64,000 nucleotides of DNA from Chitinophaga pinensis (lineage in GTDB: Bacteria; Pseudomonadota; Gammaproteobacteria; Burkholderiales; SG8-41): contig CALQCM020000011.1 in the NCBI GenBank assembly GCA_943329075.2, positions 26,114 through 90,113 on the forward strand, given 5' to 3'. This document shows, one piece after another, positions 40,077 to 52,116 of the stretch; position 1 is the first letter of the stretch; each line of letters opens with the position of its first letter. The notes under the pieces were generated by a model. That model was not told where the DNA came from and did no database searches. It was given only the letters and a program-made list of their open reading frames with translations. The translations under genes were made by a program, and so were the position numbers.

Positions 40077-42854
40077 TTAGTGGGCCTTGTCCCAGTTCGG
40101 CCCGACCCCCACGTCCACCACCAGCGGCACCGCCAGTGCGGCAACGTTGCACATCAGGCCCGGCAGCTCGCGTTTGATCGCATCGAGTTCGTCATCAGGC
40201 ACTTCAAGCACCAGTTCGTCGTGCACCTGCATGATGAGTTTGCTTTTGCAGGCGCCCTTTTCAAGCCAGCCCTGCACGGCGATCATCGCCATCTTGATGA
40301 GATCGGCGGCGGTGCCCTGCATCGGCGCGTTGATTGCCGCGCGCTCGGCGCCCTGACGCCGCGCGCCGTTGCTGCTTGTGATCTCCGGCAACCACAGCCG
40401 GCGACCGAACACGGTTTCGACGTAACCGTTGTTGCGCGCCTGCTCGCGCGTCGTGCGCATGTATTCGGCGACCCCGGGATAACGCGCGAAATAGCGGTCC
40501 ATGTACTGCTGTGCCGCCGCACGCTCGATGCCGAGTTGCCCGGCGAGCCCGAAGGCCGACATGCCGTAAATCAAACCGAAGTTGATGACCTTGGCGTAGC
40601 GGCGCTGCTCTGCATCAACGGCCGCCGGTTCGGCGCCAAAAATTTCCGCCGCCGTGGCGCGATGAATGTCCTCGCCGGCCTCGAAGGCCTTCAACAAACT
40701 CGCGTCGCGCGAGATGTGCGCCATGATTCTGAGTTCAATCTGCGAATAGTCGGCCGAGACAATGTGGCTGCCGGGCGGCGCAATGAAGGCTTCGCGGATG
40801 CGCCTGCCCTCGGCATTGCGCACCGGGATATTCTGCAGATTCGGATCGTTGCTGGCCAGCCGCCCGGTGATCGCCACCGCCTGCGCGTAGTTGGTATGCA
40901 CACGCCCGGTGTCCGGATTGACCATGCGCGGCAGCTTGTCGGTGTAGGTCGATTTCAGTTTCGCCACACCGCGGTATTCGAGCAGCAGTTTCGGCAGCGG
41001 GTAGTCCTGCGCCAGTTGTTCCAGTGCATCTTCATCGGTGGAGGGCGCGCCGGTCGGCGTTTTCTTTACCGGTTTGATGCCCTGTTTGACGAAGAGAATT
41101 TCCTGGATCTGTTTCGGCGAATTGAGATTGAAGGGCTGCCCTGCCAGCGCGTGCGCCGAGGCTTCGAGCTCCTGCATCTTGAGACCAAGTTCGCGGCTTT
41201 GGATTTCCAGCAGCCGCGCATCGAGCAGCACGCCGTGGCGCTCCATCTTCTGCAGCACCACCATCGCCGGCACTTCGAGTTCGCCGTAGATTTTCGCCAG
41301 CTTCGCGTCGGCGGCGATCTGCGGATACAAGGCGTGATGCAGTTGCAGCGTGATGTCCGCATCCTCGGCGGAATATTCGGCGGCGGTCTCGATCGAGACC
41401 TGGTCGAAGCAAATCTGTTTGGCGCCCTTGCCGGCGACCTCTTCGAAGGAGATCGTCTTCACGCCGAGATGCCGCTCGGCGAGGCTGTCCATGTCGTGCG
41501 AACGGTGGCTTTCGAGCACATACGACTGCAGCAGCGTGTCGTGTTGAATGCCGGCCAGATGCACGCCGTGGTTGGCGAAGATATGCGTGTCGTATTTCAG
41601 GTTCTGGCCCAGTTTGGGTGCGTCGGCATCTTCCAGCCAGGGCTTCATTTTCGCCAGCACCGCCTCGAGCCCGAGCTGTTGCGGCGCGCCGGCGTAACGG
41701 TGATCGAGCGGTATATAAGCCGCGTGCCCCGCCTCGACCGCCAGCGAAATGCCGACGATGCGCGCGCGCAGCGGTTCCAGGCTGGTGGTTTCGGTATCGA
41801 CCGCGGTCAACGGCGCTGACGATATCTTTTTCAGCCAGACTTCAAGCTGCGCCTCCGTCAATACGGTTTCGTAATGGCGCGGATAGGATTGAGGCTTCGG
41901 AATTGAGGATCGAGCTGGTGCTTCCGCGTCAGCCACCGGTTTTGCTCCATTCTCAATCCTCAATCCTCGATCCTGCTTTTGTTCCTGCAATTCACGCAGC
42001 CAGGTCTTGAATTCAAAACGCGCGTAGAGTTCCGCGAGTTTTGCCTCGTCGTGCTGTTCGTGCGACAGACCATCGACTGCCACCGGCAACGCGACGTCGC
42101 ATTTGATCGTCAGCAGTTCGCGCGCCTTCGGCAGCCATTCCAGCGTTTTGCGCAGGTTTTCGCCGACCACGCCGCTGATTTCGCCGGCATGCGCCATCAC
42201 GTTGTCGAGCGTTTGATACTGCGCCAGCCACTTCACCGCGGTCTTCGGCCCGCACTTCGGCACGCCCGGCACGTTGTCGACCGTGTCGCCGATCAACGCC
42301 AGATAATCGACGATGCGGGCGGGCGGCACACCGAATTTTTTCTCCACGCCGGCGACATCAAGCGTTTCGTTGCTCATGGTGTTGACCAGCGTCACGTCCG
42401 CATTGACCAGCTGCGCGATGTCCTTGTCGCCGGTGGAAATGATGGTGTGCATGCCGCGTTTGCTCGCCTCCACCGCCAGCGTGCCGATCACGTCATCGGC
42501 CTCGACCCCGTCGATCATCAAGAGCGGCCAGCCCATGGCGCGGATCGCCTCGTGCAGCGGCGCAATCTGGCAGACCAGATCATCCGGCATCGGCGGCCGG
42601 TTGGCCTTGTATTCGGGGTAGGCGTCGTCACGAAAGGTCTTTCCCTTCGCGTCGAAAACGCAGGCGCTATAATCAGCCGCGTAATCTTTGTGCAGGCGCC
42701 GCAGCATGTTGAGCACCCCGTAGATTGCGCCGGTCGGCTCGCCGCGGCCGTTGCGCAGATCGGACTGCGACATGGCGTGAAATGCCCTGTAGAGGTACGA
42801 CGAACCGTCGACCAGCAGCAGCGTCTTGCCATTCGGGATAGCGGGATTATTCAA
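40077..42854 (-). CDS. polA: DNA polymerase I
   Basis: PolA of 925 residues, close to E. coli's 928. Domains in order: 5' nuclease (about 1-290, LLLVDGSSYLYRAFHAM at the start), 3'-5' exonuclease (about 335-520) with intact acidic residues (DTETTSLE, KYDTH, YSAEDAD), and the polymerase with motif A DYSQIELRIMAH and motif C MQVHDELVLEVP. The nuclease/exonuclease linker contains the GGATTGA repeat element. No ATG fits the N-terminus: a TTG at 42854 is the best start, only 10 bp from the divergent LOG gene's ATG. Upstream open frame to 43025 is not homologous. Confidence 0.95.
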   Translation of the reverse strand: MNNPAIPNGKTLLLVDGSSYLYRAFHAMSQSDLRNGRGEPTGAIYGVLNMLRRLHKDYAADYSACVFDAKGKTFRDDAYPEYKANRPPMPDDLVCQIAPLHEAIRAMGWPLLMIDGVEADDVIGTLAVEASKRGMHTIISTGDKDIAQLVNADVTLVNTMSNETLDVAGVEKKFGVPPARIVDYLALIGDTVDNVPGVPKCGPKTAVKWLAQYQTLDNVMAHAGEISGVVGENLRKTLEWLPKARELLTIKCDVALPVAVDGLSHEQHDEAKLAELYARFEFKTWLRELQEQKQDRGLRIENGAKPVADAEAPARSSIPKPQSYPRHYETVLTEAQLEVWLKKISSAPLTAVDTETTSLEPLRARIVGISLAVEAGHAAYIPLDHRYAGAPQQLGLEAVLAKMKPWLEDADAPKLGQNLKYDTHIFANHGVHLAGIQHDTLLQSYVLESHRSHDMDSLAERHLGVKTISFEEVAGKGAKQICFDQVSIETAAEYSAEDADITLQLHHALYPQIAADAKLAKIYGELEVPAMVVLQKMERHGVLLDARLLEIQSRELGLKMQELEASAHALAGQPFNLNSPKQIQEILFVKQGIKPVKKTPTGAPSTDEDALEQLAQDYPLPKLLLEYRGVAKLKSTYTDKLPRMVNPDTGRVHTNYAQAVAITGRLASNDPNLQNIPVRNAEGRRIREAFIAPPGSHIVSADYSQIELRIMAHISRDASLLKAFEAGEDIHRATAAEIFGAEPAAVDAEQRRYAKVINFGLIYGMSAFGLAGQLGIERAAAQQYMDRYFARYPGVAEYMRTTREQARNNGYVETVFGRRLWLPEITSSNGARRQGAERAAINAPMQGTAADLIKMAMIAVQGWLEKGACKSKLIMQVHDELVLEVPDDELDAIKRELPGLMCNVAALAVPLVVDVGVGPNWDKAH
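41885..41975. repeat. GGATTGA-heptad inverted-repeat element inside polA
   Basis: The right arm CTCAATCCTCAATCCTCGAT (41952-41971, continuing TCCTG) and the left arm with AGGATTGAGG (41885-41894) and AATTGAGGATCGAG (41901-41914) can pair. They are the same family as the element at lipB. The insert is in frame and encodes part of the linker between the nuclease and exonuclease domains, giving QDRGLRIENGAKP and ARSSIPKPQSYP. Confidence 0.8.
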
Positions 42855-42864
42855 GGGAATCCAG

Positions 42865-43584
42865 ATGAGCCAATCAGATAAATTACCGGGCTGCGTCGCG
42901 CCCGACCGCCAGATATCGGCGCGCGAGTCGTGGCGGACCTTCGGCATTATGTCAGAATTTGTCGAGGCCACCGACCGCCTGAGCCAGATCCGTCCGGCGG
43001 TCAGCGTCTTCGGCAGCGCACGCATTCCGCCCGAGCACGTGTTTTACGCGCTCACCGAGCAGATCACGCGCCGTCTGTCAGACGCCGGCTTCAGCGTCAT
43101 CTCCGGCGGCGGCCCCGGCATCATGGAAGCCGCCAACAAGGGCGCCTATTTCGGCAAGTCGCCGAGTGTGGGCCTCAATATCGTGCTGCCGCACGAGCAA
43201 AAGCCCAACCCCTATCAGGACATCAGCCACACCTTTCACCACTTCTTTGCGCGCAAGGTCATGTTCGTCAAATTCGCCATGGCTTACGTGGTGCTGCCCG
43301 GCGGCTTCGGCACGCTGGACGAACTGTTCGAGGCGCTGACGCTGGTGCAGACCGGCAAAACGCGCAACATGCCGATCATCCTCGTGCACTCGCCGTTCTG
43401 GAACGGCCTGCTCGACTGGCTGCGCAACGCGCTGGTCACAAATGGCACGATTAATCCGAAAGACATGGACCTGCTGCGCGTGATTGACGACCCGCAGGAA
43501 GTCGTCGATGCGATATTCGAGCACTACGAAAAACGCGGTTTCGAGCCCTCGGCGGCGGAACGCGAGCTCCTGCTCAATCTGTAG
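42865..43584 (+). CDS. LOG family protein (TIGR00730 type)
   Basis: The 239-residue protein has the LOG/lysine-decarboxylase-like fold with GGGPGIMEAANKGAY (about 88-103) and PGGFGTLDELFEAL (about 160-173). These motifs mark cytokinin riboside 5'-monophosphate phosphoribohydrolase-type enzymes, which in bacteria cleave nucleoside monophosphates. ATG at 42865 has AAGGGA upstream; an earlier in-frame ATG at 42826 lies inside polA on the opposite strand and has no better support. The N-terminal extension (about 1-45) is longer than in the minimal LOG proteins. It is divergent from polA with a 10-bp gap. Confidence 0.9.
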   Translation: MSQSDKLPGCVAPDRQISARESWRTFGIMSEFVEATDRLSQIRPAVSVFGSARIPPEHVFYALTEQITRRLSDAGFSVISGGGPGIMEAANKGAYFGKSPSVGLNIVLPHEQKPNPYQDISHTFHHFFARKVMFVKFAMAYVVLPGGFGTLDELFEALTLVQTGKTRNMPIILVHSPFWNGLLDWLRNALVTNGTINPKDMDLLRVIDDPQEVVDAIFEHYEKRGFEPSAAERELLLNL

Positions 43585-43673
43585 CAAGACCGGCGGGCGC
43601 CGCCCGCAAGCGGCCGGCTTTATATTTTTGGCTGGAAAGCCGATAATAGCCGTCCGCGAACCGAGGAAACGAC

Positions 43674-44006
43674 ATGCGCAATCTGCTCGCCATACTACTG
43701 ATCACCATCGCCCTGCCGGCCGCCGCCGCGGAGCGCCCGGCCAACCTGCAACCGGTGCCCGATCTGCCGCCGCCGCCGGATTTCAGCCTCGACCCGGCAC
43801 TGGAGCCGCAGATCACGATCATCAAGCGCGGCACCGACACCATCGAAGAACACCGTGTCGGCGGCAAGCTCTACATGCTGAAGGTGACGCCGGCAACCGG
43901 TGCGCCCTATTACCTCATCGATGAAAAGGGCGACGGCAGAATGACGCGCCAGGACAGCTTCGACACCGGTCTGCGTCCGCCGATGTGGGTCATTCATTCC
44001 TGGTAG
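43674..44006 (+). CDS. DUF2782 family periplasmic protein
   Basis: A 110-residue exported protein: signal peptide about 1-19 (NLLAILLITIALPAAAA), then the DUF2782 domain with PDLPPPPDF, QITIIKRGTDTIEEHRVGG and the end PPMWVIHSW. GAGGAAAC just upstream is a good Shine-Dalgarno. polA-(LOG)-DUF2782-thrB is a familiar betaproteobacterial order. Function not known. Confidence 0.9.
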   Translation: MRNLLAILLITIALPAAAAERPANLQPVPDLPPPPDFSLDPALEPQITIIKRGTDTIEEHRVGGKLYMLKVTPATGAPYYLIDEKGDGRMTRQDSFDTGLRPPMWVIHSW

Positions 44007-44118
44007 CAGCGCCGCAGTCCTGCAACACCGTTGATCTTCGGCCGCGCAACACCGGCCGGTGATAGTAGTAACCCTGATGCCGTAAAACCAATGCCGCGCC
44101 GATCGTCGCGTTGAACCC

Positions 44119-45072
44119 ATGTCCGTATTCACCACCGTCACGATCGAACAACTGCAGTCGTGGCTCGCGCAATACGACCTCGGCACGCCGGGCGGCCTCG
44201 CGGGCATCGCTTCCGGCATTGAAAACACCAACTATTTCGTCAGCACATCGCGCGGCCGCTATGTGCTGACGCTGTTCGAAAAACTCACGCCGGCGGAACT
44301 GCCTTTCTATCTCGGCCTGATGGCACACCTCGCCGGGCAGGGCATCCCCTGCCCGCAGCCGGTGGCCAGCAACGACAACGCCTACCTCGGCACACTGAAC
44401 GGCAAACCGGCGGCCATCTTCAGCTGCGTGCCGGGCCGTGATCTCGCCGACGTCGGCGTCGAACACTGTGCGGCGATCGGCGCCCTGCTGGCAAAAATGC
44501 ACCTCGCCGGCCAAAACTACGGCGTCGCCATGCCGAACCCGCGCGGCGCGGCGTGGTGGAGCGCGGCAATGCCGCAGGTGCTGCCCTTTCTCGATGCGCC
44601 GGGCGCCGCCCTGCTCAAATCGGAAGTGGCGTTTAATGCAGCACAGCGTTTTTCCGCCCTGCCGCAGGGCGTGATCCACGCCGATCTGTTTCGCGACAAC
44701 GTGCTGTGGGACGGCGCGAAAATCGGCGGTGTCATCGATTTTTATTTCGCCTGCCACGACTGCCTGCTCTACGACGTCGCGATCACCGTCAACGACTGGT
44801 GCGACGGTGCCGACCATGCACTCGACGGCGCGCGCGCGCGCGCCCTGCTCGCCGCCTACCAGCAGCTGCGCCCGCTCAGCGCGGAAGAGCGTGCGGCGTG
44901 GCCGGCCCTGCTGCGCGCCGGTGCACTGCGCTTCTGGGTGTCACGCCTTTACGACAAACATCTGCCGCGGGCCGGCGCACTGACGCACGCCAAAGACCCG
45001 CGCCATTTTCAGCGCGTGCTCGAACAACGCATCGCGCGCGCCGGCGAACTCAACGCCCTGCTGACACCATGA
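44119..45072 (+). CDS. thrB: Homoserine kinase (ThrB, APH-like type)
   Basis: A 317-residue kinase of the aminoglycoside-phosphotransferase fold used as homoserine kinase in beta- and some gammaproteobacteria, phosphorylating homoserine for threonine synthesis. MSVFTTVTIEQLQSWL and GIASGIENTNYFV at the N-terminus, HADLFRDNVLW (catalytic loop) and GVIDFYFACHDCLLYDVAI (metal site) are all family motifs. Its stop overlaps the start of the next gene by 4 nt. Confidence 0.95.
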   Translation: MSVFTTVTIEQLQSWLAQYDLGTPGGLAGIASGIENTNYFVSTSRGRYVLTLFEKLTPAELPFYLGLMAHLAGQGIPCPQPVASNDNAYLGTLNGKPAAIFSCVPGRDLADVGVEHCAAIGALLAKMHLAGQNYGVAMPNPRGAAWWSAAMPQVLPFLDAPGAALLKSEVAFNAAQRFSALPQGVIHADLFRDNVLWDGAKIGGVIDFYFACHDCLLYDVAITVNDWCDGADHALDGARARALLAAYQQLRPLSAEERAAWPALLRAGALRFWVSRLYDKHLPRAGALTHAKDPRHFQRVLEQRIARAGELNALLTP

Positions 45073-45854
45073 ACATCCGCATTGTTGACGCGCGCTGCGG
45101 CTGGCGCTGGATCGTCGCCGGCATACAGATGTTCCGCCGCGCCCCGGCGCAATGGCTGCTGCTGATCGGCACGCTGTTCGTCGCCAGCCGCCTGTTGTTT
45201 CTGCTGCCGCTGGCGCCGCTGCTGGCGGTACTGGTGGCGCCGCATTTTCTCGCCGGCCTTGCGCACGGCGCGCAGGCGCTTGAACAAAACAAAGCGCTCC
45301 GCAGCGGTTATCTGGTCAGCGGATTTCTGCGCAACGCGGCGCCGCTGCTGACCATCGGCGGCATCTCGCTGATCGGGCAGGTGCTGACGCTGATGGTGAT
45401 CCTTTCGGTCGGTGGCGACGCCTTCAACGAAGTCGCCAAAGGCATCGCCGACGGCGCCGGCAAGCCGGAAACCATCAGCGCCTTGCAAAATGCGGCGCCG
45501 CGCATGACTCTGGCCGTACTGGCCGGTTTCGCCGTTTCGCTGCCGCTGATGATGGCGACCTGGTACGCGCCGCTGCTGGTGTTTTTCGACGGCATCAAGC
45601 CGTCCGCTGCGCTGTATCTGAGCCTGCTGGCCTGCCTCAGAAACATGCGCGCGCTGCTGATCTACGGCGTGGCGCTGATGATTCCGCTGTTTGTTTTCAC
45701 GCGCATCGGCCTCGTGCTGGGCCAGGTCGACCTCGGCCTGTGGCTGCTCGCGCCGCTGATAGTGCCGTCGATCTACGCCAGCTATCGCGACTTGTTCGTG
45801 CCCACGCCGGTGATCGACGAACCGCCGCAAAATCCCCAGGGGGGCGCTGATTAA
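45069..45854 (+). CDS. BPSS1780 family membrane protein
   Basis: The 261-residue inner-membrane protein has five to six hydrophobic segments (about residues 28-65, 90-115, 140-175 and 195-240) and starts with VDARCGWRWIVAGIQMFRRAPAQW, typical of the betaproteobacterial BPSS1780 family (quoted in part). Its function is unknown. The ATG at 45069 overlaps the thrB stop by 4 nt, so the two are translationally coupled. The C-terminus (PPQNPQGGAD) lies in the start of an inverted-repeat cluster. Confidence 0.88.
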   Translation: MNIRIVDARCGWRWIVAGIQMFRRAPAQWLLLIGTLFVASRLLFLLPLAPLLAVLVAPHFLAGLAHGAQALEQNKALRSGYLVSGFLRNAAPLLTIGGISLIGQVLTLMVILSVGGDAFNEVAKGIADGAGKPETISALQNAAPRMTLAVLAGFAVSLPLMMATWYAPLLVFFDGIKPSAALYLSLLACLRNMRALLIYGVALMIPLFVFTRIGLVLGQVDLGLWLLAPLIVPSIYASYRDLFVPTPVIDEPPQNPQGGAD

Positions 45855-45914
45855 GCTCTTGGTTCAATTCGCCCCCCTCAAATGTCGGGGGATATACAAG
45901 GGGCAAGCCCCCCC
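45838..45914. repeat. G/C-tract inverted-repeat cluster between the BPSS1780 gene and uvrD
   Basis: AGGGGGGCG (45838-45846) is the exact complement of CGCCCCCCT (45870-45878). A second stem, CCCCC to GGGGG (45873-45890), and GGGGC-AA-GCCCC (45900-45911) follow. The cluster could form several alternative hairpins, act as a convergent terminator, or be a REP-like repeat. Confidence 0.65.
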
Positions 45915-45939
45915 TGTTCAGTGCATCCCTGACGTTTGC

Positions 45940-48174
45940 CTAGGCGGGTTCCAGCTTCGCGAATTCCAGTGCCAGCCACTTGCTGCCGTCACGGTAAAAA
46001 TTCACCTGCACGCGCGCGTCGGCGCCGCGCCCCTCGGCATTGATGATCACACCGGCGCCGAATTTCGGATGCGTGACGTTCTGCCCGACGCGCCACGGCG
46101 ATGCCGTGTCGGCTATACCGGCTTCGCGCACCACCGGCGGTTTGCCACCGCGCCCCGCCTGCGCATACGAGCCCGCCGACGGATAGGCGGTGCGCGGCGA
46201 TGACGCGCCGAACAGGCGCGCGCGGTTCACCGGTTTGAGCAGCTTCTCCGGCAGCTCGCGCAGAAAACTCGATGCGATGTTGTAACGCGTCTGTCCGTGC
46301 AGCATGCGGCTTTGCGCAAACGACAAATACAGGCGCCGCCGCGCCCGTGTCAGCGCCACATACATGAGACGCCGTTCCTCTTCCTTGCCGTCGGCTTCGG
46401 ACAGACTGTTTTCATGTGGAAACAGGCCCTCTTCGAGCCCGCTGATGAAGACGCTGTGAAACTCAAGGCCCTTGGCCGAATGCACCGTCATCAACTGCAG
46501 CGCATCGGCGCCGGCCTGCGCCTGATTGTCACCGGACTCGAGCGAGGCGTGCGCAAGAAAGGAGGCGAGGCCGGTGTCCTCGAGCGCATCGTCGGCAATA
46601 AAACCGGCGGCGGCATTGATCAGTTCGTCGAGGTTCGAGAGGCGGTCGGCGCCTTCGCGCTCACCCTGATAATGCGCCTTGAGGCCGCTGTGCTCGATCA
46701 CATGTTCCATGATCTCGGGCAGCGGCAATGTTGCCGTCGCATTGCGCATCTGCGTGATCAACGCGACAAACGCGGGTATGCCCTTGAGAGAAGCCGGATG
46801 CGGAATGAGGTCGGCCGAGTCTGCCGTCTTCGGCGCGCGCGCCTCGGCCAGCGCTTTGGCCGCCGTCCACAGGCTCACGCCCGCGGTGCGCGCCGACTCC
46901 TGTAACTGTTCGAGCGAACGGTTGCCGATGCCGCGCGCCGGAAAATTGATCACGCGCAGCATTGCGCCGTCGTCTTCGTCGCTCGCCAGCAGACGCAGAT
47001 AGGCCAGCGCATGCTTGATTTCCTGGCGCTCGAAAAAGCGCAGCCCGCCGTAGACGCGGTACGACATCGCCGCATTGAAGAGCGCGTGTTCGAGCACGCG
47101 CGACTGCGCGTTCGAACGGTAGAGCAGCGCGATTTGCGACAGGCTGACGCCATCGTTGGCCAGTGATTTGACCTCGTCGACGATGAAACCCGCCTCGTCG
47201 ATGTCGCTGTCGGCCTCATAAACGCGCAGCGGCTCGCCCTTGGCCTCGTCGGTCCACAGTTCCTTGCCGAGGCGCCGCTCGTTGTGTTTGATCAGGGCAT
47301 TGGCGGCGTCAAGAATGTGGCCGTGCGAGCGGTAGTTCTGCTCGAGCTTGATCACCGTTTCGATGCCGAAATCCTTCTGTAGTTCCTGCATGTTCGCCGC
47401 CGAGGCGCCGCGAAACGCGTAGATCGACTGGTCGTCGTCGCCGACGGCAAACACTGCGTTATCACCGCCGGCAAGCAGGCGCAGCCATTGATACTGCAGG
47501 CGGTTGGTGTCCTGAAACTCATCGACGAGGATGTGACGAAAACGCTCGCGATAATGCTGGCGCAGAATTTCATTGCGCGACAGCAGTTCAAAACAACGCA
47601 GCAGCAGTTCGGCGAAATCGACCACGCCTTCGCGCTGGCACTGCTCGTCGTAGATGGCGTAGAGCTCCTGCTTGCGCCGCGTGTCGCCGTCGTAGGCGTC
47701 GGCATCGGCGGCGCGCCGGCCCTGGTCCTTGTGATTGTTGATGTACCACGCCACCTGCCGCGGCGGAAAGCGCTCCTCGTCGACATTGGCCGCCTTCAAC
47801 AGGCGCTTGACCAGTGCCAGCTGGTCCTGGCTGTCGAGGATCTGGAAGGTCTGCGGCAGACCGGCGTCGCGGTGGTGCGCGCGCAACAGGCGGTTGCACA
47901 GGCCGTGGAAGGTGCCGACCCACATGCCGCGCGTATTGATCGGCAGCATCGAACTGATGCGCGCGAGCATTTCCTTCGCCGCCTTGTTGGTGAAAGTCAC
48001 GGCAAGCAGCCCCGCGGGGCTCGCCTGCCCGGTCTGGATCAGCCAGGCGATGCGCGTGGTCAGCACGCGCGTCTTGCCGCTGCCCGCGCCGGCGAGGATC
48101 AGCGCGGACTGGTGCGGCAGCGTCACCGCCTCGTGCTGGCGTTCGTTCAGGCCGGTGAGAAATTCCGGGTTCAT
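45940..48174 (-). CDS. uvrD: DNA helicase II (UvrD)
   Basis: UvrD unwinds DNA in nucleotide-excision and mismatch repair. The 744-residue SF1 helicase has Walker A AGAGSGKT (28-35), GTFHGLCNRLLRAHH (motif Ic), DEFQDTNRLQ (motif II), GDDDQSIYAFRGA (motif III), QNYRSH (motif IV) and VMTVHSAKGLEFHSVF-like LMTVHSAKGLEF (motif V), plus VALTRARRRLYLSFA (motif VI). The C-terminal Tudor-like tail (GQNVTHPKFGAGVI) is present. It is transcribed toward the thrB operon. Confidence 0.96.
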   Translation of the reverse strand: MNPEFLTGLNERQHEAVTLPHQSALILAGAGSGKTRVLTTRIAWLIQTGQASPAGLLAVTFTNKAAKEMLARISSMLPINTRGMWVGTFHGLCNRLLRAHHRDAGLPQTFQILDSQDQLALVKRLLKAANVDEERFPPRQVAWYINNHKDQGRRAADADAYDGDTRRKQELYAIYDEQCQREGVVDFAELLLRCFELLSRNEILRQHYRERFRHILVDEFQDTNRLQYQWLRLLAGGDNAVFAVGDDDQSIYAFRGASAANMQELQKDFGIETVIKLEQNYRSHGHILDAANALIKHNERRLGKELWTDEAKGEPLRVYEADSDIDEAGFIVDEVKSLANDGVSLSQIALLYRSNAQSRVLEHALFNAAMSYRVYGGLRFFERQEIKHALAYLRLLASDEDDGAMLRVINFPARGIGNRSLEQLQESARTAGVSLWTAAKALAEARAPKTADSADLIPHPASLKGIPAFVALITQMRNATATLPLPEIMEHVIEHSGLKAHYQGEREGADRLSNLDELINAAAGFIADDALEDTGLASFLAHASLESGDNQAQAGADALQLMTVHSAKGLEFHSVFISGLEEGLFPHENSLSEADGKEEERRLMYVALTRARRRLYLSFAQSRMLHGQTRYNIASSFLRELPEKLLKPVNRARLFGASSPRTAYPSAGSYAQAGRGGKPPVVREAGIADTASPWRVGQNVTHPKFGAGVIINAEGRGADARVQVNFYRDGSKWLALEFAKLEPA

Positions 48175-48225
48175 GTCATGCGTTTCGTTTTACGTTTTCG
48201 TCGTTGGTTGACGGCAAGGTCCGCC

Positions 48226-48260
48226 TAAAAAGCAACGGCCGGCTGCACGCCGGCCGTTGC
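48226..48260 (-). terminator. Strong terminator of the FecR/SPOR gene
   Basis: Twelve-base-pair perfect stem GCAACGGCCGGC / GCCGGCCGTTGC with a five-base loop; reading the minus strand it is followed by TTTTTA. It begins 30 nt after the FecR/SPOR gene stop and insulates uvrD. Confidence 0.9.
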
Positions 48261-48290
48261 TGCGGATTGCATCGCGATGTTACTGCCTGT

Positions 48291-49202
48291 TTACTGAGAC
48301 ACGCGCGTTTCGGTAATGCCGAACCTGCCCTTGAGCGCGGCACCGAGCAACCCTGCCTCCTGCTTGCTCATCAGATTGGAAATGCGCACGCGGTAGGTAG
48401 TCCCTGTCTCTTCCTTCTTCAACGGCCGGATCTCCGCGGCATAGCCGGCGCTGCGCAGATCGTCGTAGACCTTCAACGCGTCGTCCTGCGTCGGCAGTTC
48501 GGCCAGGTATACGCGCCACTTGCCGCCCTTGCGGATGGCGCCCTTGCCGGCGGCGATTTCGGTTTCCGCCGACCAGGTATTGAATTGCTCCTGCGAGATC
48601 TTCGCAACCGGCTCCGCCGGTTTATTTTTCGGTGCGATGTAGAACGACATCGGCTGATCCATGGTAAACGCCTCCTCGGCGCGCACCACGGTGACCTTGC
48701 CTTCGATCAGGCAAACCACGTCGCGCGTGTCGTCGGCCTTGCCCCACAGGTCGGTGCCGCGGATGCCGGCGGTGATGGTGACGATCCTGACTTTGACGTC
48801 GCGTTCGCCGCGGAATTTGCTCAGCGCCTGGGTCGTAAACCGGAACGCGCCCTTGACCACATCGAGCGAAGCCGTGACGACATCCTTCATCTGGACTTTT
48901 TTATTGCCGAGGTCATCGAGCGCGAGGATGCCGTTTTCGCCGAGTTTGACCTGACTGCCGTCCACCAGCCGCAACAGGGCACGCGAGCCCGGACCGGTGT
49001 AGATGCGGTCACTGTTGACCAGCCGCGATCCAATCACCAGCGGATCGCGCGCACCGCTGGCATGTTCAACCCAGGCTGGCATCTGCACACCCTCGACGAC
49101 GATGACCGGCGGCGTTGCGGGCGCCGGCCTGGCGCGTTCGGCGGCGCCGGCAACCCCTGCCAGCAGCACGCAGCTCGCCAACAACAATGCTTTTATCTTC
49201 AT
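48291..49202 (-). CDS. FecR domain and SPOR domain periplasmic protein
   Basis: The 303-residue exported protein has a signal peptide (about 1-20), a FecR-like beta domain (about 45-175: GSRLVNSDRIYTGPGSRALL, DGSQVKLG, and the ITAGIRGTDLWG signature) and a C-terminal SPOR domain (about 225-300: WRVYLAELPTQDDALKVYDDL), which usually binds denuded glycan strands at the division septum. FecR here is unlikely to be an iron-signalling anti-sigma factor because no membrane helix or FecI partner is present. ATG at 49202 has GGGAG upstream; a longer frame to 49319 is not used. Confidence 0.88.
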   Translation of the reverse strand: MKIKALLLASCVLLAGVAGAAERARPAPATPPVIVVEGVQMPAWVEHASGARDPLVIGSRLVNSDRIYTGPGSRALLRLVDGSQVKLGENGILALDDLGNKKVQMKDVVTASLDVVKGAFRFTTQALSKFRGERDVKVRIVTITAGIRGTDLWGKADDTRDVVCLIEGKVTVVRAEEAFTMDQPMSFYIAPKNKPAEPVAKISQEQFNTWSAETEIAAGKGAIRKGGKWRVYLAELPTQDDALKVYDDLRSAGYAAEIRPLKKEETGTTYRVRISNLMSKQEAGLLGAALKGRFGITETRVSQ

Positions 49203-49265
49203 GGGGACACTCCCGATCTTGACCAAACCGGCCCTGCGCAGTGAGCAAGAATCCGGATTTGTTGA

Positions 49266-52076
<2,811 letters not shown>

Positions 52077-52116
52077 AAGCGCAAGGTGAGAGAGCTTAAG
52101 TGTGAGGCGTAAATTC

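Noticed and set aside
39918..41819. A 633-codon plus-strand frame opposite polA
   Set aside because: PolA motifs in the other strand are complete; the frame has Arg/His/Gln composition typical of antisense frames.
48291..49202. FecR-domain protein considered as an iron-signalling anti-sigma factor
   Set aside because: It is exported with a C-terminal SPOR domain, has no membrane helix and no FecI-type partner beside it.
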